From: Williamsia herbipolensis | GTDB lineage: Bacteria; Actinomycetota; Actinomycetes; Mycobacteriales; Mycobacteriaceae | Direction: 5' to 3' | DNA length: 43,610 nucleotides | NCBI RefSeq assembly: GCF_000964005.1 | Contig: NZ_JXYP01000033.1 | Location: 1 to 43,610, forward strand | In this document: piece after piece, positions 31,341-38,539 of the stretch | How the letters are laid out: each line of letters starts with the position of its first letter | Position numbering within the stretch: the first letter of the stretch is position 1 | Notes under the pieces: generated by a model | What the model was told of the DNA's origin: nothing | The model's input: only the letters and a program-made list of their open reading frames with translations | Databases searched by the model: none | Made by a program: the position numbers and the translations under genes

Positions 31341-32417
31341 GTGACCCCCACCCGGATCTGGACCCCGTCGCGTGTCGTCGTGACCCGTTCGGCGTCCGAA
31401 CTGTCGCACACCGCCGAGATACTCCGGCGGTGTGAGGCCGCGGGTGTGTCCGACATCGACGTGTTGTCCGGCGACCGGCTGACCGGCCTGCGCGGTGAGT
31501 CCGAACGCGAGACGTACGCGATCGCGAAGAAGACCCTGGCCGTGGTCGTCGCGCCGCCGAGTGTGCTTCGGCCCCAACCCATCCCCCCGAGCGCCGACTG
31601 GCGGATCGACCTCGCGAAGGGCTGTCCGGCGCACTGTCAGTACTGCTATCTGGCGGGTTCGCTCTCCGGACCGCCTGTCACTCGGGTCTTCGCCAACCTC
31701 GACGAGGTGCTCGCCGGCATCGGCACGCACGCCGGTCGCGGCAGCATCACCTCGGGCACAGCCGAGCGCGGCCACGAGGGCACGACCTTCGAACTGTCCT
31801 GCTACACCGACCCCCTGGGGATCGAGCACGTGACGGGCTCGCTGGCCGAGGCCATCACGCGCGTGGGGGCGGGGGAGTACGGCGACGGCGTGTCGGTGCG
31901 GTTCACCACGAAGTTCGACGACGTCGCCGACCTCGTCGCGCTCGATCACCGTCGGCGCACCCGAGTGCGGTTGTCGGTCAACGCCGACGACATCGCGCAC
32001 CGATTCGAGGGCGGCACGGCGCGGATGCCCGCGCGCATCGACGCCCTCCGACGGCTCGCGCAGGCCGGGTATCGGGTGGGACTGACGATCGCGCCGATCA
32101 TGCCCATCCCCGGATGGCGTGAGCAGTACGCCCGCCTGCTCGCCGACGTCGCAGACGCTGTCAGCGACGTGGACGACCTCGACCTCACCGCCGAGATCAT
32201 CACCCACCGGTTCACCGCGTCGAGCAAGGACGTCCTCCTGAGCTGGTACCCCGGTACGAAGCTGGAGATGGACGAAGACCTCCGAACGGTCAAGCGCACG
32301 AAGTTCGGTGGCGCGAAATACGTCTACCCCCGCGAGACGATGTCGGAGATGAAGTCCTGGTTCACCCGCGAACTCGACGCGGTGCTGCCCCAGGCGCACC
32401 TTCTCTACTGGACATGA
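31341..32417 (+). CDS. spore photoproduct lyase-like radical SAM protein
   Basis: This 358-residue protein is of the SPL family, which repairs the thymine photoproduct 5-thyminyl-5,6-dihydrothymine in spores. The radical SAM cluster motif is CPAHCQYCY (Cys95, 99, 102). A second conserved Cys in LSCYTDPLGIEH (Cys154) matches the hydrogen-donor Cys of Bacillus SplB. The barrel continues through RLSVNADDIAH and GLTIAPIMPIPG. GTG at 31341 has a well-spaced GGGGAG; an ATG two codons earlier is also possible. The organism is not expected to sporulate, so a UV-repair or other radical function is inferred. Confidence 0.85.
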   Translation: MTPTRIWTPSRVVVTRSASELSHTAEILRRCEAAGVSDIDVLSGDRLTGLRGESERETYAIAKKTLAVVVAPPSVLRPQPIPPSADWRIDLAKGCPAHCQYCYLAGSLSGPPVTRVFANLDEVLAGIGTHAGRGSITSGTAERGHEGTTFELSCYTDPLGIEHVTGSLAEAITRVGAGEYGDGVSVRFTTKFDDVADLVALDHRRRTRVRLSVNADDIAHRFEGGTARMPARIDALRRLAQAGYRVGLTIAPIMPIPGWREQYARLLADVADAVSDVDDLDLTAEIITHRFTASSKDVLLSWYPGTKLEMDEDLRTVKRTKFGGAKYVYPRETMSEMKSWFTRELDAVLPQAHLLYWT

Positions 32418-32513
32418 CGACGACCATCGAACTCGGCGGCAACTGACGCCGAGGATCCGCGTCCGTACTGTGGACGGTGGTCCACCGGTGGGTTCAGCGA
32501 ATCAGCCCGCTCC

Positions 32514-32533
32514 CGGCGATCGGCTGATCGCCG
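32514..32533. repeat. hairpin in the leader of the SRPBCC gene
   Basis: The stem CGGCGATC (32514-32521) pairs with GATCGCCG (32526-32533) over a four-base loop, 24 bases before the ATG. A palindrome CCACCGGTGG lies at 32482-32491. It may end the upstream transcript or stabilise the leader. Confidence 0.4.
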
Positions 32534-32557
32534 ACCCACCTCTCATCGGAGTGCACC

Positions 32558-33007
32558 ATGCCCACGGTCTCACGCACCTTTACCGTCACCGCCCCGCCCG
32601 CCCGCGTCGTCGAGTACCTGTCCGACTTCGGCAACGCGCCGGAGTGGGATCCCGGCACCCAGACCTGCACCCGCAACGACGACGGTCCGATCCGCGTCGG
32701 GTCGAACTGGCACAACGAGTCCAAGATCGCCGGTGTGAGTACCGAATTGACGTACGAGCTGACGACTCTCACCGACGACACCATCGTGCTGGTCGGTACC
32801 AACGACACCGCCACCTCGACCGAGACCATCACCGTCCACCCTGACGGCAGTGGCAGTGAGGTCACCTACACCAACGAGATCGAGCTGCAGGGGATCGCCA
32901 AGATCGGCGCCCCCGCGATGAAGCTGGTCTTCGAGAAGGTCGGTGTCGACACCGAGAAGCAGCTCACCGAGGTGCTCAACGGATTGGCCGGTGCCGAGAA
33001 GGGTTGA
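32558..33007 (+). CDS. SRPBCC-family (Bet v 1-like) protein
   Basis: This 149-residue START/Bet v 1-type protein shows an N-terminal strand TVSRTFTVTAPPARVVEYLSDFGNAPEWDP, a bent beta sheet in the middle and a long C-terminal helix (PAMKLVFEKVGVDTEKQLTEVLNGL). The family binds hydrophobic ligands or acts in polyketide and coenzyme chemistry. No ligand can be assigned. The ATG at 32558 is preceded by TCGGAG. The next gene, the GAF-ANTAR regulator, starts 100 bases downstream after two hairpins. Confidence 0.8.
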   Translation: MPTVSRTFTVTAPPARVVEYLSDFGNAPEWDPGTQTCTRNDDGPIRVGSNWHNESKIAGVSTELTYELTTLTDDTIVLVGTNDTATSTETITVHPDGSGSEVTYTNEIELQGIAKIGAPAMKLVFEKVGVDTEKQLTEVLNGLAGAEKG

Positions 33008-33031
33008 TCGGGGAGACCCACCCGGTCCAAC

Positions 33032-33046
33032 GGTGGGATGCCCACC
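33032..33046 (+). terminator. short hairpin after the SRPBCC gene
   Basis: GGTGGG-ATG-CCCACC forms a 6-bp stem 24 bases after the stop codon, followed by CCCCTG with no U-tract. It is a weak terminator candidate. Confidence 0.35.
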
Positions 33047-33061
33047 CCCTGACCCGCACCG

Positions 33062-33095
33062 GTCGATACAGTTCGCTGCAGCGAGCTGTATCGAC
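33062..33095. repeat. 34-bp near-perfect inverted repeat before the ANTAR gene
   Basis: The arms GTCGATACAG (33062-33071) and CTGTATCGAC (33086-33095) are perfect. The centre TCGCTGCAGCGA is itself a palindrome. The only unpaired position in DNA becomes a U-G pair in RNA. It ends just before the AGAGG ribosome site of the GAF-ANTAR gene, so it is in the leader or promoter. Confidence 0.8.
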
Positions 33096-33107
33096 AGAGG
33101 ATGTGGG

Positions 33108-33827
33108 ATGGGCGAGGAAACGACAACGAACGTGCACGTGGCGATCGCCGAGCTCGCTCGGCGTCTGCACGCGGCGGACGATCGGCCGGCGGAGGCGGTT
33201 CTCGGCGACGTCGTCGGTGGGGCCATCGACCACGTACCGGGGGCCGAGGCCGCGAGCATCTCCATCACGCACGGCCGCAACGCGCTGACCACGGAGTTCT
33301 CCACCGATCCGCTGGCGACGCGGCACAACGAGATCCAGACCGCGCACGGTGAGGGACCCTGCCTGGCCGCTGCATGGGACGAGGCCGTGGTCCGCATCGA
33401 CGACCTCTGGGAGGACGACCGCTGGCCCGGGTATGCCGTCGACGCGCGCAGCGCGGTGCCGTTCCGGTCCATCCTGTCTTTCCGGCTCTACACCGCCGAC
33501 GAGAAGTTGGGGACGCTCACGCTGTACTCCCGCACCCCCGGCAACTTCGGCACCGACGTGGAGGAGATCGGCCTGGTGTACGCGGCCCACGTCGCCAACG
33601 CGTGGATGGCTCGGGAGCGCAAGAGCCAGTTCACCAGTGCGCTGGCCAGTCGCGACATCATCGGCCAGGCCAAGGGCATGATCATGGAGCGCTTCGGCAT
33701 CGACGCCGTGCAGGCGTTCGAGCTGCTGCGCCGACTGTCCCAGGACGGCAACATCAAACTCGCCGAGCTCGCCCGGCAACTGGTCGAGACCGATCATCCC
33801 GCCCGTGAGGAATCGTCCCGCTCCTGA
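33108..33827 (+). CDS. GAF-ANTAR antiterminator-type regulator
   Basis: This 239-residue protein has a GAF-like sensor domain (about 8-165; GEGPCLAAAWDEAVVRIDDL, SFRLYTADEKLGTLTLYSR) and a C-terminal ANTAR RNA-binding domain (about 173-228; SRDIIGQAKGMIMERFGIDAVQAFELLRRLSQDGN). ANTAR proteins bind paired RNA hairpins and prevent transcription termination. The ATG at 33108 has AGAGG seven bases before it. A strong 34-bp inverted repeat ends just upstream. The 3' end overlaps the TetR gene on the other strand by 34 bases. The signal sensed is unknown. Confidence 0.9.
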   Translation: MGEETTTNVHVAIAELARRLHAADDRPAEAVLGDVVGGAIDHVPGAEAASISITHGRNALTTEFSTDPLATRHNEIQTAHGEGPCLAAAWDEAVVRIDDLWEDDRWPGYAVDARSAVPFRSILSFRLYTADEKLGTLTLYSRTPGNFGTDVEEIGLVYAAHVANAWMARERKSQFTSALASRDIIGQAKGMIMERFGIDAVQAFELLRRLSQDGNIKLAELARQLVETDHPAREESSRS

Positions 33828-34414
33828 GTGGCGATGCCTCGCAAGGCGGTGAGCGCGGCGACACAGTGGGCGACCTCGTCGTCGATCACGACTCTGTCGG
33901 TGCGATCGGGATCCGACCACTGCAGTGCCCGGTCCTCCACGTAGGCCGTCCAGGCGTGGATCAGCGGGATCTCGGTATCGGTTGCGCCGACCGACTCGGC
34001 GATCTGCCGCGCGAAGGTGAGGCGCAGGCTCACCACGCGGTCCCCGCCGAGCGCCACCGAGGCCGTTCCGTAGACCAGCGCGAGGTAGAAGTCGCGGCGG
34101 CGCTGGATCTGTTCCAGGAACCGTCGCACGAACTGTGTCGGCGCCTCCTCGGCGGTGGCGTCCGGGTCGGGCGCGGTGTTGCGGAGAACGCGACGGGTCG
34201 CGGCCTCGATGACGGCGTCGTAGTAGGCACTCTTGCTGGGGAAGTAGTGGAAAAGCAGTCCGCGAGAGATGCCGGCCTCGGCCGCGACCGCGTCGATCGA
34301 CAATTCGTGGATCGGTCGTTCGACGAGCATGCGGAGGCCGAGCCCGAGCAGTTGACGGCGGCGGTCCTCGGGGGACATCCGGCGCCGTGAAGGTGTCGAC
34401 ACGCTATTGAGCAT
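33794..34414 (-). CDS. TetR-family repressor of the acyl-CoA dehydrogenase operon
   Basis: This 206-residue TetR protein has the helix-turn-helix RRQLLGLGLRMLVERPIHELSIDAVAAEAGISRGLLFHYFPSKSAYYDAVI, covering about 19-69. The C-terminal domain is helical. It is divergent from the acyl-CoA dehydrogenase gene, 28 bases away. A palindrome TTGAGC-ATC-GCTCAA (34407-34421) covers its own start codon and lies in front of the other gene, so it very likely represses both. A fatty acyl-CoA or related acid is a plausible inducer. Confidence 0.9.
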   Translation of the reverse strand: MLNSVSTPSRRRMSPEDRRRQLLGLGLRMLVERPIHELSIDAVAAEAGISRGLLFHYFPSKSAYYDAVIEAATRRVLRNTAPDPDATAEEAPTQFVRRFLEQIQRRRDFYLALVYGTASVALGGDRVVSLRLTFARQIAESVGATDTEIPLIHAWTAYVEDRALQWSDPDRTDRVVIDDEVAHCVAALTALRGIATQERDDSSRAG

Positions 34415-34421
34415 CGCTCAA
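34407..34421. promoter_or_regulatory. TetR operator overlapping the repressor start
   Basis: TTGAGC-ATC-GCTCAA is a perfect 15-base inverted repeat. The TetR ATG (34414) lies inside it, and the acyl-CoA dehydrogenase start is 22 bases further on. Confidence 0.65.
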
Positions 34422-34442
34422 CAAGTCGCTAGTGTGCAACCC

Positions 34443-35702
34443 ATGGACCTCAGCCACTCACCACGGGCCACCGATCTCCGCGATCGTGTCCGCTCCTTCA
34501 TCGAGACCCACATAGAGCCCGTGGAGCACGATCATCACCGGGAGATCGCCCGTCTCCGCAACGGTGGTGGCGACCCGTGGCAGCCCCTGCCCCTGATGGG
34601 CGAACTGCAGACGAAGGCGCGCGCCGAGGGATTGTGGAACCTCTTCCTGCCCGCCGGCCACGAGATGCACTACGCGGCGAAGTACGGGACCGACGGCGGC
34701 GTGGGGCTGAGCAACATCGACTACGCGCCGGTCGCCGAGGCCATGGGTCGGTCGTTCCTCGCCCCGCAGGTGTTCAACTGCAACGCCCCCGACACCGGCA
34801 ACATGGAGGTGTTGCTGCGTTACGGCACCGATGCCCAGCGCGAGGAGTGGCTCGACCCGTTGCTCGACGGCCGGATCCGCAGCGCCTTCTGTATGACCGA
34901 GCCCGATGTCGCCTCCAGCGACGCCACGACCATGGAACTCACCGCCGTCGCCGACGGCGAGGACATCATCCTCAACGGGCGCAAGTGGTGGTCGACCGGC
35001 GTGGGCAGCCCGGAATGCGAGATCCTCATCGTCATGGGCCTCACCGCCCCCGACGCCGATCGACACCACCGGCACTCGATGGTGCTGGTGCCGCGCAACA
35101 CACCGGGCGTCGAGGTGGCACGGATGCTTCCCACGATGGGCTTCTTCGACGAGCCCGGCGGCCACGGCGAGGTCACCTTCACCGACGTCCGCGTCCCGCG
35201 GGAGAACTTCATCTCCGGTCCGGGGCAGGCGTTCGAGATCGCCCAGGGACGCCTCGGTCCCGGTCGAGTGCACCACGCGATGCGGGTCGTCGGACTCGCC
35301 GAGAAGGCGCTGGAACTGGCATGTCGTCGTGGCAGCGAGCGGCTCGCCTTCGGCAAGCCGATCGTGAACCTCGGCGGCAACCGCGAGCGGATCGCCCAGG
35401 CGCGCATCGCGATCAACTCCACCCGGCTGCTCATCCTCGACGCCGCGTACAAACTCGACACCGGCGGCCCGTTCAACGCATTGAGCGAGGTCGCCCAGAT
35501 CAAGGTCGCCGCGCCGAGGATGGCGCAGGAGGTCATCGACTTCGCGATGCAGATGCACGGCGGCGCAGGCCTCTCCGACGATTTCCCGCTGGCCGCGGCC
35601 TGGACGAACGCCCGTGCCCTACGGCTCGCCGACGGTCCCGACGAGGTGCACCTCGGCATGGTCGCGCGCATCGAGCTGGGTTCGTACGGGATGAAGCGAT
35701 GA
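34443..35702 (+). CDS. acyl-CoA dehydrogenase, ACAD10/11- or LvaC-like
   Basis: This 419-residue FAD enzyme has the flavin motif AFCMTEPDVASSDATTME (about 150-168), the central barrel NGRKWWSTG and the C-terminal four-helix domain ending LRLADGPDEVHLGMVARIEL. The segment ADGPDEVH (396-403) replaces the YEGT motif that carries the usual catalytic Glu in medium-chain enzymes. The DGPDEVH form is typical of ACAD10/11 and LvaC. The ATG at 34443 was preferred over 34407, which would run through the operator. Stop and next ATG overlap (ATGA). In this operon the enzyme may remove a phosphorylated 4-hydroxyl instead of making a simple 2-enoyl-CoA. Confidence 0.9.
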   Translation: MDLSHSPRATDLRDRVRSFIETHIEPVEHDHHREIARLRNGGGDPWQPLPLMGELQTKARAEGLWNLFLPAGHEMHYAAKYGTDGGVGLSNIDYAPVAEAMGRSFLAPQVFNCNAPDTGNMEVLLRYGTDAQREEWLDPLLDGRIRSAFCMTEPDVASSDATTMELTAVADGEDIILNGRKWWSTGVGSPECEILIVMGLTAPDADRHHRHSMVLVPRNTPGVEVARMLPTMGFFDEPGGHGEVTFTDVRVPRENFISGPGQAFEIAQGRLGPGRVHHAMRVVGLAEKALELACRRGSERLAFGKPIVNLGGNRERIAQARIAINSTRLLILDAAYKLDTGGPFNALSEVAQIKVAAPRMAQEVIDFAMQMHGGAGLSDDFPLAAAWTNARALRLADGPDEVHLGMVARIELGSYGMKR

Positions 35703-36547
35703 GCCGGCGCGTCATCGTGACCGGCGGCGCCTCGGGGCTGGGTGCAGCCCTGGTGGAGCGCTTCGCCGCCCGCGGCGATCGGGTTCTCGTCACCGACCTC
35801 GCCGAGAAGTACTCGGGTCCGCAGGGCAGCACCTATCGGCGTCTCGACGTCGTCGACGCCGACGACTGGGCCGACGCCCGCGACCACGTGATGGCCACCT
35901 GGGGTGGTGTCGACATCGTCGTCAACAACGCCGGGATCGCCGCGGGCGGACGGATCGACGTGGTGACCCTCGAGGAATGGCGCCGCATCATCGACATCAA
36001 CCTGCTCGGCGTGGTCCGCGGGTGCCAGACCTTCGTCCCCGTGCTCAAGGAGCAGGCCCACAGGGATGCAGCCCAGAAGGGTTCGCCTGCAGGGCAGATC
36101 GTCAACATCGCGTCGATGGCGGGTCTCGTGCACCCGCCGGCGATGGCCTCGTACAACGTGGTGAAGGCAGGGGTGGTGGCGCTCAGCGAGACGCTGTCGT
36201 TCGAACTGGAACCGTGGGGGATCACCACCTCGGTGGTGTGCCCGTCGTTCTTCCGCACCAACCTGTCGTCGTCGCTGGCGGGCAGTGACGGGATGCTCGA
36301 CCAGATCGCGGCCCGCCTCATCGATCGCTCCGACACCGGAGCCGACGAGGTGGCCGACGCGGTGATCGCCGGCGTCGACGCCCGACGCCCGGTGATCCTC
36401 ACCGACCGCGCGGGCCGGAAAGCGTTCTTCGCGAAGCGATTCGCCCGCCCGCTCTACACTCGCCAGATGCTGGGCATGTCCCGACGCATCCACGGAGCCA
36501 CCGCATCGGCACCCGCCGCTGCCGACCACGGGGAGAACAAGCAGTGA
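35699..36547 (+). CDS. short-chain dehydrogenase, operon gene 2
   Basis: This 282-residue classical SDR shows TGGASGLG (8-15), NNAG near 78, NIASMAG, the catalytic SYNVVKAG, and a long C-terminal tail (DRAGRKAFFAKRFARPLYTRQM). The tail with basic residues is common in SDRs beside acyl-CoA dehydrogenases. It probably oxidises a hydroxyacyl intermediate or reduces a keto group. Overlaps of four bases on both sides (ATGA and GTGA) show tight coupling with the dehydrogenase before and the SDR after. Confidence 0.92.
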   Translation: MSRRVIVTGGASGLGAALVERFAARGDRVLVTDLAEKYSGPQGSTYRRLDVVDADDWADARDHVMATWGGVDIVVNNAGIAAGGRIDVVTLEEWRRIIDINLLGVVRGCQTFVPVLKEQAHRDAAQKGSPAGQIVNIASMAGLVHPPAMASYNVVKAGVVALSETLSFELEPWGITTSVVCPSFFRTNLSSSLAGSDGMLDQIAARLIDRSDTGADEVADAVIAGVDARRPVILTDRAGRKAFFAKRFARPLYTRQMLGMSRRIHGATASAPAAADHGENKQ

Positions 36548-37296
36548 GCTCGTCGATGACCACGCTCATCACCGGTGCCAGTTCGGGGCTGGGCGCGGAG
36601 ATGGCCCGCCAGTTCGCCACGCTCGGGCACGATCTCGCGCTGTGCGCGCGCCGCACCGACCGGCTCGAGGAGCTGCGTGCGGAGATCCTCGCCGCCCACC
36701 CCGGCCGTCGGATCGAGTTGGCCGCACTGGACGTCACCGATGACGCGGCGGTGTTCACCGTGTTCGATGACCTGGCCGAGCGTCTCGGCGGCATCGACCG
36801 GGTGATCGTCAACGCCGGATCGGGTTCGGGCGCGGCACTGGGGACGGGCAAGCAGCACGCGAACCGACGCACCGCGATGACCAACTTCGTGGGGGCACTC
36901 TCCCAGACCGAGGCCGCCCTCGAACTGTTCCGCGCGCAGGGACACGGACATCTGGTCATGATCTCGTCGGTGTCGGCCCTGCGTGGCATGCGCAAGGCGA
37001 TGACCACCTACGCCGCGACCAAAGCGGGTGTCGCGGCCCTTGCCGAGGGTGTGCGGTCGGAGAACATTCGCGGCGTCGACGTGTCGGTGATCTACCCCGG
37101 CTACATCCGCTCGGAGATGAACGACCACGTGGAGCAGAAGACAAAGCTCATGGTCGACACCGAGACCGGTGTGAAGGCCATGGTGTCGGCCATCGAGAAG
37201 CGCGCCCACAAGGCGTACGTCCCGACGTGGCCGTGGCTTCCGGTGTCGATGGCCTTGAAGGTGCTGCCGCTGTCGGTGGTGCGGAGAATGGTGTGA
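36544..37296 (+). CDS. short-chain dehydrogenase, operon gene 3
   Basis: This 250-residue SDR has TGASSGLG (10-17), VNAGSGSG in place of NNAG, SSVSALRGMRKAMTTYAATKAG containing the Tyr/Lys pair, and a C-terminal hydrophobic segment (PTWPWLPVSMALKVLPLSVV) that could touch the membrane. The GTG start overlaps the TGA of the previous SDR. It is a distant relative of gene 2, not a recent duplicate. Its reaction in the pathway is unknown. Confidence 0.9.
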   Translation: MSSSMTTLITGASSGLGAEMARQFATLGHDLALCARRTDRLEELRAEILAAHPGRRIELAALDVTDDAAVFTVFDDLAERLGGIDRVIVNAGSGSGAALGTGKQHANRRTAMTNFVGALSQTEAALELFRAQGHGHLVMISSVSALRGMRKAMTTYAATKAGVAALAEGVRSENIRGVDVSVIYPGYIRSEMNDHVEQKTKLMVDTETGVKAMVSAIEKRAHKAYVPTWPWLPVSMALKVLPLSVVRRMV

Positions 37297-38381
37297 CCGA
37301 CGGGCCTTCCCGCGAGGTCGCCGGCGCCCGCCCGGTCCGCGACGAGGACGCCTTCGACACCGACGCCGTCGCGGCCTGGCTGCGCGACAATGCCGGTGAT
37401 GCTTCAGGTCTCGACGTCTCCCCCGAGGTCCGGCAGTTCTCCGGCGGCGCGTCGAACCTCACCTACCTGCTGCGCTACCCCGATCAGGACCTGATCCTGC
37501 GTCGTCCGCCGGCCGGCCAGAAGGCCAGGGATGCGCACGACATGGGTCGCGAATACCGCATCCAGACGCAGCTGGCTCCGGTGTTCGCCCACGTCCCGAC
37601 GACCGTCGCGATGTGCGACGACCTGTCGGTGATCGGGTCGGAGTTCTACGTGATGGAGCGACTCGTCGGTCACATCCCCCGCCGCGAACTGGGTCTCGAC
37701 CTGGATCCCGATGAGGTTCGTACGTTGTGCACCAACGTCATCGACCTGCTCGTCGACCTGCACTCGGTCGACCCGGTGGCCGCCGGTCTCGACGGACTGA
37801 ACCGCGGCGACGGTTATGTCGGCCGGCAGGTCAGTGGCTGGTCGGATCGTTACCGGCGGGCGCGGGTGTGGAATGTCGGTTCCTTCGAGTCGGTGATGCG
37901 GTGGCTCGACGAGAACCAGCCCCCCGACAGCGGGAGTTGCCTCATCCACAACGACTTCCGGCTCGACAACGTCGTGCTGGACCCGGACGATCCGACCCAC
38001 CCGATCGGTCTGCTCGACTGGGAGATGGCGACCATCGGCGATCCCCTCATGGACCTCGGTGGGGCACTGGCCTACTGGGTGCAGGCCGACGACGGCCGGG
38101 TGTTCCGCGGGACACGGCGACAGCCGACGCATCTGCCCGGGATGATGACGCGACGTGAGGTGGTCGCGTACTACTGCGAACGCACCGGACGCACGCTCTC
38201 CGACCGCGAGTGGGCGTTCTACGAGGTCTTCGGACTGTTCCGCCTCGCGGTGATCATCGCCCAGATCTGGTACCGCTACCACCGCAAGCAGACCACCAAC
38301 CCCGCCTTCAAGCACTTCGGGAAGCTGGTCATCCTGCTCGAGTTCCGTTGTCGTCGGCTGATCAAGCAGGCCGGTCGGTGA
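37293..38381 (+). CDS. APH-fold phosphotransferase (LvaA / ACAD10-11 kinase-like)
   Basis: This 362-residue aminoglycoside-phosphotransferase-fold kinase shows SGGASNLTYLLRY (nucleotide loop, about 50-62), DLILRRPP with the ATP-binding Lys replaced by Arg-rich sequence, the catalytic loop HNDFRLDN (219-226, Asp221) and the metal motif DWEMATIGDP (242-251). This group, which includes LvaA and the N-terminal half of ACAD10/11, phosphorylates a 4-hydroxyacyl-CoA so that the partner dehydrogenase can eliminate phosphate. The GTG start overlaps the stop of the SDR. A hairpin follows the stop. Antibiotic resistance is unlikely. Confidence 0.88.
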   Translation: MTDGPSREVAGARPVRDEDAFDTDAVAAWLRDNAGDASGLDVSPEVRQFSGGASNLTYLLRYPDQDLILRRPPAGQKARDAHDMGREYRIQTQLAPVFAHVPTTVAMCDDLSVIGSEFYVMERLVGHIPRRELGLDLDPDEVRTLCTNVIDLLVDLHSVDPVAAGLDGLNRGDGYVGRQVSGWSDRYRRARVWNVGSFESVMRWLDENQPPDSGSCLIHNDFRLDNVVLDPDDPTHPIGLLDWEMATIGDPLMDLGGALAYWVQADDGRVFRGTRRQPTHLPGMMTRREVVAYYCERTGRTLSDREWAFYEVFGLFRLAVIIAQIWYRYHRKQTTNPAFKHFGKLVILLEFRCRRLIKQAGR

Positions 38382-38390
38382 CGGGAGAGT

Positions 38391-38407
38391 GCCTGGCGTA
38401 GCCAGGC
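38391..38407 (+). terminator. probable operon terminator
   Basis: GCCTGGC-GTA-GCCAGGC forms a perfect 7-bp stem 10 bases after the kinase stop, without a U-tract. Confidence 0.5.
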
Positions 38408-38485
38408 CACAGCCAGTGCGCCACGACTGTCGATCCGAAATATGCCAGCGCTCAACACTATTCACTGACATCAATCACCCACCCA

Positions 38486-38501
38486 TCGAACATATGTGCT
38501 A
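38486..38501 (+). promoter_or_regulatory. degenerate LexA (SOS) box before the DUF222/HNH gene
   Basis: TCGAAC-ATAT-GTGCTA has a perfect left half of the mycobacterial SOS box TCGAAC-N4-GTTCGA and a right half matching four of six bases. It is followed by a -10-like TAGATG (38505-38510) 30 bases before the ATG. M. tuberculosis 13E12-repeat genes such as Rv0336 and Rv0515 also carry SOS boxes. Confidence 0.5.
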
Positions 38502-38539
38502 GGCTAGATGTACAGTCACACCTGGGGAGGGGGACAGCG

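Noticed and set aside
33062-33095. Classical ANTAR target hairpin pair
   Set aside because: The hairpins lack six-base loops with A at position 1 and G at position 4, so the known motif cannot be claimed; only the structure is reported.
34820-36529. 569-codon open frame on the minus strand across the acyl-CoA dehydrogenase operon
   Set aside because: It is antisense to well-supported genes, has biased low-complexity content, and arises from high-GC third positions.
37293-38381. Aminoglycoside resistance gene
   Set aside because: The fold is shared, but operon context with an acyl-CoA dehydrogenase points to hydroxyacyl-CoA metabolism.
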